Positions 21,001 to 30,339 of a DNA stretch of 33,302 nt are shown here, one piece after another. A program made the translations under genes and the position numbers. The stretch covers positions 1,650,934 to 1,684,235 of the forward strand of contig FN649739.1 in the NCBI GenBank assembly GCA_000310025.1. Direction: 5' to 3'. The DNA comes from Ectocarpus siliculosus. Lineage: Eukaryota; Sar; Phaeophyceae; Ectocarpales; Ectocarpaceae. The number at the start of each line of letters is the position of its first letter. The stretch's first letter is position 1. Below the pieces are notes generated by a model that worked only from the letters and a program-made list of their open reading frames with translations, ran no database searches and was not told the DNA's origin.

Positions 21001-24000
21001 GTTAAGTGCGAGGTGATGTAGGATGGTTTAGGAATCGGGGTAGGTGGGTGCGTTGGCATCTCTCGCACATATTCATACGACCATTTAATTTTACCATCTA
21101 CATGCTACGTAGTGTACTTATCTTTTGGTCATCTCGCAAACCTAGATAACAAAAAATAGAAAATAGTGGTTCGGTCCTCTCTCTGGAAGCTCTAGGATTC
21201 CTTTGACTACAACCTGCAGTGTGGAAAACGATTGGTCTCATGTCTCATGAGTACACATATAGCCTTCCTCGCGATCAAAACTGAAGGCCAGGAGATGCCG
21301 CAGGAGGAAAGGTGGAGCAAGAGAAAAAAAGGGCAAACGATACAACAGGGTATACCCTGGTCAAAACGGGCCTCAGCTGGGTATTTGGCAGCATCAAACT
21401 GGCTTTGCTGATTGTTCAACGTCCATGTTCACCGTTATTGAATACCCTGCCACAGCTACGGTTTCTCCAGAATTGTAGCCTGATTTCGGAAATGTACCCT
21501 GACCTGACGGAAAATGGGCGTCTTGCATCGGCCAATCTCCTCCGCAGGAGCACTTTTTGGCTCCAATCATAGGATACCAACCATGAACTCTTGCACTCGA
21601 AACAAAATGGCTGGCACTCAGAACAGTCCGTTGGGAAAGCATGCGAAGCGCTGTATGTGAGGTATGCGAATTACGAGTGACGCTCAATAACACGAGCGAT
21701 CCAGCATGGTTTGACACGTTCGAAGAGATATATGAGCGGGTGTGTGGCGGCGAGCTGGTGGCGGTGGAGAGGTGGGAGGACTCACTCACAGGCTGATGAA
21801 TCATTATGGGAGTTAGTGTACTACCCTACCTAGAACGCAGGTTGCTGAATGCTGTACAACCGACAGATTGTGCCGGAGGAGCGGATTTAAGAGCTTCCAT
21901 CTGAACCTAGTGCGGGCGAGGATTTGCGGGATGTAACTACCGGTTCAGATGTGGAATGACTAGGCGGGAAACTTGGCCGCCACTCGCTCCGTCCAAGACG
22001 GTCGGCGTGTGTGTGTCCTTCCGCCTCTCCGCCACTACGAGCTCGCCGCCACGCATCCGCACGTCCATGTATCGACCAACAGCGATACTGCTTTCAACCA
22101 TACCAGTACTCCATTGGTCGCGTTCTGAGCGTGAGTCGTATCTGGCGTTTTGTTTTTCTCAAGAATTCTGGACTATAAAAGTTAACAGGGGACGCCATAG
22201 AAAAGTGCCGACTACCCGGCGGGCTAACCCGACCCTTTCATTTCTGTTCCAGGCTCTCTCTCTCTCTAGCCTGATGAAGACTGCCACTCCATGTTATCAT
22301 TTTAAGTTCTGACGACGTTACCCGTTTATCCCGCTGTCGTGAGCGACAGGGGTGGTGGGTGTGAGAATCGATCAAGTCTTAACTTGTGCTCCTGTTCTGC
22401 GCTTCTGCCGTGTTCACTACAGTCTATTGGGCTCTCTCGTCTCTCTGCCTCTTGGCTAGACTCTCCAGACGTTCTCCATTATTTTCTGACTTCAGTGCTC
22501 AGTCGTATCCACTTTTATCCCCTGTTCCCTACATTTCATAACGCCTTCACAAACCACGAATTCGAAACTTCTCGCATCCTACCGACCTCAGGGTAGGTCT
22601 TAACGAAGGAATCAGATCTCGAAATCATATTCAGAGTTGGTTATAAGACCGCAAGATACACAGAACTCTGTTGTTGATTGGCTGAAAAGTTATGGAACCC
22701 GTCAAATCTTCAAGACTTAAAACAGGACGACCCAAAACCAAATCGGGATTTGAAAAAGGTCATATCATTTTATCAGATCCCGATTTGGGTGAACCGCAAT
22801 CAAGTTCGAACATTAGAGGTCTACTCGCATGCACGGCGGGTGCCCACCTACCCCCATCCACACGAACTCCATCCACCGCCGAGCACAGAGGAGAGAGAGC
22901 ATATAAACCCAACCCAAAGGGAGGGTGACTGCGCATAGTTGTTGCACGTGACTGGCGCCGAAAAAAAAACGTGTGTGGGATGTGTTGGTCTGTGGGGCAA
23001 TCTCACGTGGTTGTCGAACATCAAATGCACAGATGAAATTGTGTCTTTCCGTCGGACGAGGCTCGATTCAAAGTCTCCCATGCATTGACATCGTGTCAGT
23101 ACCGCACAGAGGCCATGTACGCGTTTGGTGTGTGCTTCTAGAGCGATAGCTCCCCATGTGGTGTGGCCACGTCACAACAGTACGTCACAACAGCAATCTG
23201 GTAGTTGGCAAGCGGTGGACCTCTCGGGTTGTTCGCGGTGGACTGCAGAGATTCGTTTCCACTTGGCAGAGCCGCCGTTAAGACACACAGGCCATTTCCG
23301 GTCGGATTTGGGTAGACCCGACTCTTCTATTCTTATAACCAAATGTGATTTCGAGATCTGATTTCTTCGTTGAGACCTACCCTCATAACATGGTGGTTGG
23401 ATCGGAAATGGATCCCTGCCGAGGAATCGGCCGATGAAGGGGTTCCATTTCCCGTCATATCAGGGTACATTCCCCAAGTCAGGGTACACTTCTGGAGAAG
23501 AGTAGCCGTGGCGAGGTATACGGGCCCGCAGTTAAGACCCATGTTTAGGGTTTCAAAATGTTGGAAATAAATCTTCAAATGTTGTCAAACATTTGCGCGC
23601 GAATATCTGCCAGAGGAACATTTGAGTGCTGTTTTTATGCGCAAAAATATCATACCGTGTGGTTTTCTCGGAATGCATCAGAAGTGCGGCGGGAATCGTG
23701 GTCTATTGCTACCAAACGATTTGTGACAGACAAACCACAAATGCATCATGGAAACTGAATGTAACGAGCTCGCAAAGGGCTCTCCACAACCCTTGATGCA
23801 CTGCGCTGATGTTGTGCCCGCCAATATGTGGCGATAGCGCTCCGGGCGTGCGAGAAAAAATGTTCACGGTGTCAAAAAGAGGTCAAACCGTGCGTCAGCG
23901 CTTCCCAACGGCAAAAAGTCGGCCGCTTGAGAGGACACGTGAGTACAAAACTACCCAGCTCTCGCCCGCTAGACCATCGATTCATGTTTTGTGTTCTTGG

Positions 24001-27000
24001 GTGTCTTCTCCATCAACGACTCTCATCCGGTTGCGCGTGGGTTGGCAGTGGCCGTGCTCAAGTCGGCAGGGAGGCACATCGTTGTGCTCGCAAAGTTGTG
24101 GACACAACGTTTTTTTCGGTCTATTTTTTCACTTGAATATAGAGGGCTTGTTCCTCCGTCCCAAATAAGACTTTTTCAACACATCGAGTTCACAGCGACG
24201 CGCCTCCTTGCCTGTTGAGTACGTCCACTGCTGAACCACGCACACCCGGATGAGAGCCGTTGATGGAGAAGACAACCAAGAAGACAAAACATAAATCGAT
24301 GATCTAGAGGACGAGAGCTGGATAGTTTTGTACTCACCTCTCCTCTCAAGCAGCCGACTTTTGGCCGTTCGGAGACACAAACCACGTTTTCTCCGTGCCC
24401 TCCGAACCACCCCTGTCTGTTTGTTTTTTCGTGTACGCTTGTCGAGCTCCCGCAATGTATCAGCCGGCAGAAAGTTGACGGTGACTCAAGGGTTGTCCGG
24501 ATCCCTCTATGAGCTTGCTACGTTGAGTGTGCGCTGTGCAGTGGTTGGTGTTTAGGACGGAAGGACCGGTCGGCTACTAATCTCGCCGCTCTTGGTAAAG
24601 AATACTATACTACTCCATATTCTTCCCTCTCCCGCTAAAAGCCCCAGGAAACACCACCCTCTACATCTTGTTGGAGAACTCATGCGAGCTTGAGCAGCCC
24701 CATCGATTAGAACTGTGCCGCTTATCAGCTTAGGCCTTATATCGCGAGATCGAGGAGGTTGACGTGTTGCGATTTGAGCACAGCAATCTTCCCGCATAGA
24801 TTTTTGGTGAACAAGCGCATCAGTTGCCGGCAGATAGAGCACGCCACCAAGCAACCACACTGCTTGAAAGTGACAGAGCCTACCAATGTAGTGTGCGAGT
24901 GACGTCGCATGCCATGACAGCAACGGCAGGCAACCAGAAACGATTCTGGAGGTGTTCCCGTGAAGTATTGTAATTTAGATGCAGCAGCCTGAGTTTTGGG
25001 ACAACGTTGACGCGTCGCCTCGTTGTCCACGAGTGTATCCCCAAGAAACAAACGCATTGAACGTGAATCAAGCTGGTTAAACGCGTGTTCTTGTCCGCAA
25101 AAAAACGCGGTCAAGGTTTGAGATGGGGCAGTTTGATTTTTCAATCAGCGGCCCAACTTGTCTCGATTTTACCTCCCCTCCATTTAATGATGCGTTTTTG
25201 GAATCCCTCACTCTAGCTTGAAGTTGTTTCGTTTTGTTTGCGAAACGACATTGCCTTTGATAATAGTCTTTTATTTTGTGAGGAACCGGGCGTAGCCTTA
25301 AGAATCGTCTGCCCCCCGAAATTTACTGCTGATCGCTGTGACACCTACCTTGTTGACTGTTTCGTTTCTCCCCCCATCCTTTACAGGCTTAACAATTGCG
25401 TGGGCCGCAGCAACTATAGGTATTTCGTTACTCTTTTGGTATCGACGTTTTTCATGACCTCGATCCAGCTGGGAATATCAGCATGGTTTGCCATCATGTA
25501 TCACTCGGACAACGCGGCATTCAGCGACAGAGGTGCGGTCTGATTGTGTTGCACTCTTTACGGGTGGACTGCTGCCGAAGTTGAAGTTTTTGAGGACCTG
25601 GCTGGTACAGATTAACGCGCTTTTCGTTCGCCGTTGTAGTTACCGGGAACTGTGCGAGTAGGGTAGCCTGCGTCGACTACCGTGGTTTGTCGTAAGCATT
25701 GTAAAACCGTTGCCATTCATACACAGCCCCGCGTACAACCAATTACGCCGCGGGCATGTATGACACTGGAACAGAGCAGTAGCTGATCCCGCTCATTCCC
25801 TGGGGACCTTCGTGGAGAGTGGGTGGTGCTCGACAGGCTATCTCCCACTGTTGGACTGTTCATTTGATTCATTTGACTGTGTGGGTGGGTGAAAGTGTCG
25901 AACCGCACCGGCACCACGTGCTTGTGCAAAAGTCACAGCCGAAAGTGCACGGTTTGAGGGTCGCCGTGCCCAACACCAGCCGCTGCTGTCAGCGCTCAGC
26001 GCGTCACAAGTATGCAGAGCTCATGCCTTCGTCCTCGCGTATGGGTTGCTTGACTGTAGGAAATGATTGATCAAGAGGAGAGTGCTGCCGTAGGGGACAC
26101 AAGATATTACAATCCCTGGCCCAATATAGAGAGCTCGAATACCCACAGCAGAAAGAGCGGCGGTGCCGAAAATGGCGGCGTTGGAATTGTTTGGTCGAGA
26201 GCTTCCGAAAACGTACCGTTTGATGTATATGCCCTCTTCGTCGTGGAGTACTGGAGCTTTGAAATCGGTCCAGGGAGTGTCCTATCTTAACGGTGTTTTT
26301 GTTGAGTATTGGTTTCCCACCTCGTGCTCCTGTCCAATCCATCAAATGCCGCGCGTGGACCTTCAACGTAAACACCCTGACGGAATTCACCTGATGGTAG
26401 AATGCCAGATTAAAGAATAACCATCCTGTCCCACCTTTCGCGGCATCTGGGGCTTTAGGTCAGACTGTATGGATTGGCTAGGAATCTCAAGAATGCGGTG
26501 TCCTTCACTTTGTCGTCGCAAGCCACGTTGATCGAACTCGATTTTCGTCTCCCGTGGTTTTCCCTCTCCCTCCCGTCTGCTTCCGCTTGATACGCCATCC
26601 GTCCTTGCTCTCTTGTCTGTTGTGGCTTCCAGTCGAGGGCAGATACGCACGATTAGGAGGGACAGGACATATTGTGCTGGTGTATGCGTTTGCTGTATTG
26701 GTTTTACCTTTCCTCGGGCTTTTGGCGCAGCTGCTGGGATTCCACATCATGCTGAGTGAGTGGCTTGAGGGGAAATCAGGTGGCTGTTGCTATTGATCGC
26801 TTTTTTCCCACACCGTAACGCAGCACGTGCTATACATACAGTTCATGCAAAAGAGCCTTGGCGAGCAAGCGTGACTGACGAGCAAGCGCAATTTGGCGTC
26901 ATGGAATTGCTTTTCGATGGCCGTATGCATAAATGTGTTGACCTAGCGACACCTCTCAAGGACACTGCAGGGAGAAAGAGGTCCATGGTTGCATGCATCA

Positions 27001-27252
27001 AATGCCGGCGATTTTAAGTAGGCCGAATGATCCTACTTGCAGAGAAATGAGCTCACAGGTGCCTTCAACTGACTAATGCCCCCAATGTTGCATACCCGTC
27101 TTTTAACCCTGCCAACCTGCTCTTCACGTGCAGTCTCGCGAAATTTGACAACGTACGACTACATCGTACAAGAGCAACGGAAAGAGCGGGAACGGAAAGA
27201 GCGAAGAAGAATATTGGACAAGGTGATTGAAGTCTTGTGCTTTGGAGCCTGA
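15083..27252 (+). CDS. DHHC-type protein S-acyltransferase (palmitoyltransferase), 6 exons
   Basis: Attaches fatty acyl groups to cysteines of membrane-associated proteins; members sit in Golgi, ER or plasma membrane. Exons: 15083-15096, 15495-15711, 15922-16052, 25387-25532, 26633-26755, 27134-27252 (or a donor at 27223). All junctions are GT-AG and in phase. The product is about 249 residues: N-terminal RKNGFEAPLEPLQ, TM1 and TM2 (about 18-40 and 45-66), the cysteine-rich domain (91-125) with C.2C.9HC.2C.2C.4DHHC.5C and catalytic Cys119, TM3 and TM4, then TTYDY (the TTxE position) and a charged tail. The usual DHHCPW is DHHCKW here. At about 249 residues it is short for the family, so further 3' exons are possible. 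Intron 3 is 9.3 kb and full of repeats. Confidence 0.92.
15097..15494 (+). other. Intron 1 of DHHC gene with long pyrimidine tract
   Basis: 398 bp. The last 130 bases are an unusually long CT-rich tract (about 15364-15490, with TCTCTC runs) before CTGACAG. Confidence 0.8.
15495..15711 (+). CDS. DHHC exon 2: TM1 and TM2
   Basis: Encodes FEAPLEPLQ, then two hydrophobic segments (VLTWVLLLLIVGGFYSFIV and VWAIVAGLVYGVLASSTVL) and a short DPIDPNVRRFHQ loop (DP.D..V is typical). Donor CAG|GTAAGA. Confidence 0.92.
15922..16052 (+). CDS. DHHC exon 3: cysteine-rich domain with DHHC
   Basis: Acceptor ACCAG. Contains FCFLCQLHVNKGSRHCRYC and DKCVDRFDHHCK, with all zinc ligands and the catalytic Cys. It ends in phase 2 inside the following Trp codon at a GTGAGT donor. 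Confidence 0.97.
16590..17400. repeat. Long dispersed repeat D, copy 1 (decayed)
   Basis: Shares ordered blocks with copies at 18887-19455 and 30340-31690. Examples: ACCGGCCCTGAACGGAGAGA, a CACAGGCTAACTTACCC block at 16862-16878 also near 30510, CGCTATGCGAGGTA near 16971 and 30611, and a CTTGCCGTGG...CTACGCGAG block near 17351-17382. A (TTG)n run lies at 16752-16770. No coding capacity seen. Confidence 0.7.
17440..18030. repeat. Repeat C, copy 1
   Basis: Similar in order to 19500-20580 and 32330-33120. Shared blocks include GTGAGCCAG..CGACAGGCTT, AGAGCATAGAAAA, GCACTGCAGCA, CACGGGTAGCCTC, GGGACCCCACCGG and GGCATTCACTCTCGAGAAG. Non-coding; class unknown. Confidence 0.7.
18094..18886. mobile_element. 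0.79-kb TIR element, copy 1 (non-autonomous DNA transposon-like)
   Basis: Left end GGGTAGGTCTTAACGAAG and right end, read in reverse complement, GGGTATGTCTTAACGAAG; the inverted match runs about 40 bp. An internal hairpin (CCAAATCGGGAT at 18241-18252 and its complement at 18281-18292) is shared by the copies. The flanks CTATCCATGGAC-TAA and AACCCAGCAG match an unoccupied site at about 30347-30366. No transposase, so probably a MITE-like element. Confidence 0.85.
18887..19455. repeat. Long dispersed repeat D, copy 2
   Basis: Continues from AACCCAGCAG at the right edge of the TIR element. Shared blocks: CAGTCTTCGACCGG (also 30707), GGCGAGGGACCCCA (30768), CACCCGAATGAA (30839), CCGGGCGAACTTG (31549) and AATATCCCTCA (31680). 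It is much shorter than copy 3. Confidence 0.75.
19500..20580. repeat. Repeat C, copy 2
   Basis: Carries the AGAGCATAGAAAACGC, GCACTGCAGCAAACATTATGG and GATTGTGCTGCCATCGAC blocks. It ends with a GGAGGTGGAAGC...GAGACCGGGTCGGGC segment (20380-20500) that also occurs at 32050-32175 and, weaker, 17900-17970. Open frames here have no recognisable motifs. Confidence 0.7.
21430..21565. repeat. Repeat F, copy 1 (inverted partner at 23395-23530)
   Basis: Contains CTCCAGAATTGTAGCCTGAT, AAATGTACCCTGACCTGACG and a CATCGGCCAATCTCC block. The reverse complement of 23395-23530 has the same order (CTCCAGAAGTGTACCCTGAC, CATCGGCCGATTCC). Short conceptual peptides align weakly (MYPD.T.NG), perhaps the ghost of a transposon gene. 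Confidence 0.65.
22591..23382. mobile_element. 0.79-kb TIR element, copy 2 (best preserved)
   Basis: 792 bp bounded by GGGTAGGTCTTAACGAAG and, in reverse complement, GGGTAGGTCTCAACGAAG. The inverted ends extend about 40 bp and then again over TTGGTTATAAGA. Flanked by a TCA direct repeat (22588-22590 and 23383-23385). A 3-bp duplication of T-N-A form would suit PIF/Harbinger-like elements, but the class is not proved. No transposase ORF. Confidence 0.9.
23395..23530. repeat. Repeat F, copy 2 (inverted relative to 21430-21565)
   Basis: Directly follows TIR element copy 2. The minus-strand reading aligns with copy 1 at roughly two thirds identity by eye. Confidence 0.6.
23905..24372. repeat. 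Foldback element with ~185-bp inverted arms
   Basis: Left arm 23905-24090, right arm 24190-24372, spacer about 100 bp. The right arm in reverse complement repeats the left: AAAGTCGGCCGCTTGAGAGG / AAAGTCGGCTGCTTGAGAGG, GTGAGTACAAAACTA in both, GTCTTCTCCATCAACG in both. Identity is roughly 85% by eye. Confidence 0.88.
25387..25532 (+). CDS. DHHC exon 4: end of CRD and TM3
   Basis: First base completes Trp, then LNNCVGRSNYRYF (C.4N.3F signature), then TM3 (VTLLVSTFFMTSIQLGISAW). Ends phase 1 at GTGCGG. Confidence 0.96.
25533..26632 (+). other. Intron 4 of DHHC gene (1.1 kb)
   Basis: No coding motif. About 26143-26255 resembles 30040-30132 (see repeat entry). Confidence 0.75.
26143..26255. repeat. 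Short dispersed repeat E, copy 1
   Basis: CCACAGCAGAAAG, GGCGGCGTTGG, GCTT..CCGAAA, CGTTTGA and CGTCGTGGA occur in the same order at 30040-30132. Confidence 0.6.
26633..26755 (+). CDS. DHHC exon 5: TM4
   Basis: Acceptor TTCCAG, phase 1 to phase 1. Encodes VEGRYARLGG then a long hydrophobic helix (IVLVYAFAVLVLPFLGLLAQ-LLGFHIML). Donor GTGAGT. FH..L before a T-T motif is typical of the family. Confidence 0.92.
27134..27252 (+). CDS. DHHC exon 6: TTxE-like motif and tail
   Basis: Two bases complete Ile, then SRNLTTYDYIVQEQRKERER and ERRRILDK, a strongly basic/acidic helix. The frame runs on ten codons to TGA at 27250. An alternative GTGATT donor at 27223 would lead to further exons that I could not find. 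Confidence 0.8.
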
Positions 27253-28884
27253 TGACGTCAGCTCGATGGCGGGTGATGTCACCTTGTTTTGTTTTATACT
27301 CCGGAGTAAGCATTGCATGTTTTTGAACAAGACAAGGATGCGCAAAGAGCGAGCAAACAAATGTTGCACACCTACGTATCTCCAGATAGCCTGGAGGGAG
27401 GCCGGGGGAGTCATGTAAAACCTACCGACTTGGCAAACAATAACAATCACTTTTTTATATATATCTGCCACGTTCGCTCAGAGGTTCACATATACCGCTG
27501 ATTGATTTTCTTGCAACCTCCTCCAATAGAGCCGTTTTCGTAGTTTGCTTTGTGCACCCTCAATTTTTTTTTGTTTTTATGTCGAAACTGTCTCGAAATG
27601 TTCCAAGACAAACTTTGCACTGTACTGCCTGTACTGGCGAAAACCTGAGATGTATTATGAAGACCGGTCCGGAAAATGTTCCAAGCATTTTCCAGGAACG
27701 TTCGCACACGAAAGCACACGTATCACAAGGGTACCTCTCATTCCCACTTCTTTGGGCAACCAAGTGCCGACACGGCAAACAGGAGGAACGAGAGAGTACG
27801 TTAAAAGCACCACCCACCCACCCTCACAAGTGGTCGTAGTACATTACAAGGTGACGTTTATTTTCCAATAATTCAGTCGCGATCGGAGAGTGTCGATGAG
27901 TGTTGCAGAGACACAGGAAAACACTCATCGACACTTCCTTTTCACGATGGGTGACTTCACCAACCTAGCGGGAGGTGAAGCCGCTGTCTTATCCCACACT
28001 AAAGGGGAAGAATAAACGGTCACAGAGATACGGCTGGATTGCCGCGAGCTTTTGTTGAGATTTGTCTGCCTTGCCAGGAAATGCAGATTTAGCCACGGCT
28101 CTCATGTGTTTCACCGTACACCGTCATCATCGTTTTTTGTGGCCCAAATCGCAGGATAAGTCGGGTGCGCGCCATCCATTGGCGTGCTGCGTATCCGGTG
28201 AACGGGGGGGAGTGGACGCCGCTCCTGCGAAGTCGGGGCAGGCATTGGTGCCATGACTTCCAGTTGTAAAAAACATGATGCGCCAAACGACAGCGTACAT
28301 TCTGTTCTCTTTGAGTTCACCAAACTCTTGTTGCGTCTCTTTAGCTGTGAAGATCTCTTTGCACGTCTTGTAATGTTCTCAAAGCATTCCATGCTCCCAG
28401 ATTAGTGTAGGATAGTGTAGGCTAGAATTTTGGTTTTCGTAAGGGTGCATTGAGTTATGGTTTCTGTTCGACGTGCTGTAGTCCCTTGAATGCACGTTCG
28501 GTATGTATATGTATTTTTGTAATATTCGCTGTCACAATTGAGGCCTGACATTCGGCGGACGGCCAATGACGAAGAAGGCAAGCAATCGCAAGCCAAGGCC
28601 GTTAATTATATTTGTTTGGATCCTACTATCATACGCCGCACGCAGCTACGTCTCCCGGTAAGCGCGGCAATCAATCTTCGCAACGCAACACAATGAACAA
28701 ACGGCCGAGCCGTGCCGTGTACAAAACATGACCATCTTCCCATCATCAGATCATCACAACTAGTCCAACGGAAAGGCAGGGTTGCGTAGGTGCGGCAACT
28801 GAATCGGGCTACGGCGTGCTGTCAAACACAACTGACGTTATGGCCGTAAGTTAACGCCGCCGACCCAAATATGGCGATCCTGCT
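27253..28884. other. Intergenic region between convergent genes
   Basis: Lies between the DHHC stop and the minus-strand last exon. It holds the hairpin at 27889-27935. Otherwise there are only short open frames without motifs; it may include undetected 3' exons of the DHHC gene. Confidence 0.5.
27889..27935. repeat. Perfect 16-bp inverted repeat (hairpin), 15-nt loop
   Basis: AGTGTCGATGAGTGTT at 27889-27904 and its exact reverse complement at 27920-27935. As RNA it would fold into a stable stem-loop on either strand. Confidence 0.95.
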
Positions 28885-29088
28885 CTACTTTCGTGTATCT
28901 TCGCCCCGCCGAGAGTGACTGAGCGCTGCAGCTTTCTTGCTGGCGCTGATCATGAACTGACGATGGCGCTTCTTTTTTTTGTCGTACTTCGAGACCGTTT
29001 CGATCCCATCCCGACGGGGTGCTCCTCTTTCGCGCTTCTGACGGTCAGATCTGCGCTCCTTTTTCATGGTCAGCATCCAGTCTGGCAC
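28885..29088 (-). CDS. Last exon of an unidentified gene; basic C-terminal tail
   Basis: A strong acceptor (CCTGTGCAG) at 29090-29089 opens a 67-codon frame ending in TAG. It encodes VPDWMLTMKKERRSDRQKRE, RRDGIETVSKYDKKKKRHRQ and FMISASKKAAAL: a short hydrophobic-aromatic start followed by a lysine/arginine-rich tail. The pattern (VP.WM...KK, then R..I.T, then a basic run) recalls from memory C-terminal tails of ROK1/DDX52-like nucleolar DEAD-box helicases, but no helicase motif is in the window, so the identity is a weak guess. The phase assumes exon start at 29088 in frame 0. Upstream exons were not found; the intron would have to cross the repeats to the right. The gene converges on the DHHC gene. 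Confidence 0.5.
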   Translation of the reverse strand: MPDWMLTMKKERRSDRQKRERGAPRRDGIETVSKYDKKKKRHRQFMISASKKAAALSHSRRGEDTRK

Positions 29089-29484
29089 CTGCACAGGCAC
29101 GATTGAAAAATGTCACATGGCACAACGGAGTGAGTTACGCTCAACAGTCGATCAAACACTCACACAGCGCCCACACACTCGTACTGTGCAGGGGACGCGC
29201 ACGACACCTCCTGATCGCAAACAATTGTCTCTCAGCGTTGTCTTGAACAAATTCCCCTGAGAGGCGCGTCTCCTGTTAGAAATATCAGTATCAACTGATA
29301 TAAAACTGCTTTTATACGTATTCTCTTGGAGTACAACACAGTATACGATGTCACATACATCATGAGCGATTTCAGTAGCACAAAACTATATCGGTTTCAG
29401 TATACGTGATATGGCACACTAAACGCGGTATAACAAGCTATTAAGGAAGTAACTTCAACTTGAAGAACGTTATTTCAGGAAAGG

Positions 29485-29700
29485 TATCTAGAACGATCCA
29501 CCGATGGATGCGGTAGATTCCGTAACGGTTCGTGGAATATTTCCTAGATCGGGCGCACTTTCCTAGAACGGTTCTCAGGAAATTCTCAGGAAAAGTCCAG
29601 AGTAAGATTAGCAAGGTCCCCGGAACGTTTCCGGAACAGTGCTTTTGGTCTTACAGAACGGTATTTGGTTCCCAGAACGGTTCCGGACCGGTACTCAAGT
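29485..29700. repeat. Cluster of degenerate AGAACGGTTC-type motifs
   Basis: CTAGAACGATCC, GTAACGGTTCG, CTAGAACGGTTCTC, CGGAACGTTTCCGG, CAGAACGGTATT and CAGAACGGTTCCGG occur within about 200 bp, several being near-palindromes. Confidence 0.75.
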
Positions 29701-30039
29701 TCTTCGTAGTTTCGTCGGTAATCGACGAAAACGCTGACCAGGCAGAGCGCACGCCCCCCACCGGACCTCACTCTATTTCCTGCCCAGCTCAACAATACAA
29801 CAAAATTGTACAGCATCTGTTTCTCACTTCTCTTTGAACCAAATTGTGATAGCAACTCGACGAGTATCGTCGCGTTGCCTGTCTGAAGCTTTCCATTTTT
29901 TTAGCGGTTAATAAAGTCGAGGGCGCACACCGCGACACGCTAGCCCACCGAGCACGACAAAGAGTTCTATACACAGAGTAGATGACATAAGATATCACAC
30001 CCCCTGAACAATTTTCAATTTTTTCAAAGCTCGATTACT

Positions 30040-30132
30040 CCACAGCAGAAAGCAAGCGTGGCCGGGCGGCGTTGGCACCGATAGCTTTTTCCGAAACAAA
30101 CCTATCGTTTGACGTTCTCGTCGTCGTGGACT
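30040..30132. repeat. Short dispersed repeat E, copy 2
   Basis: Counterpart of 26143-26255, same orientation. Confidence 0.6.
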
Positions 30133-30339
30133 AACATTATCAGCTGTGAACATTGATGATGCGATATATTATGTCACCTACTACTGCCGGTACATGCCAT
30201 GCATAAGAACAACGAGCACCCTCCATACTCCGGTAAGTTATTGTATTCATTTAGTAGGTAGTTGAATTGAAACCTCTCATTATACCCATCCATGAAGAAG
30301 TCGTTTTATACACAAATACTTAAAAAAAAAAAGTGCAGC

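Larger units (their letters stand above)
16053..25386 (+). other. Intron 3 of DHHC gene, 9.3 kb, repeat-filled
   Basis: Starts GTGAGT after DHHCK(TG) and ends CTTTACAG before (G)LNNCVG. Repeats are listed separately. Segments 16053-16590, 20580-21430, 21570-22590, 23540-23900 and 24380-25386 show no family shared within the window and no recognisable gene. Confidence 0.9.
29089..30339. other. Non-coding stretch left of the second repeat block
   Basis: AT-richer than average. It has an 8-bp-stem hairpin (ATATCAGT-ATCA-ACTGATAT, 29282-29301), the AGAACGG motif cluster (29485-29700) and repeat E copy 2 (30040-30132). No gene recognised. Confidence 0.6.
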
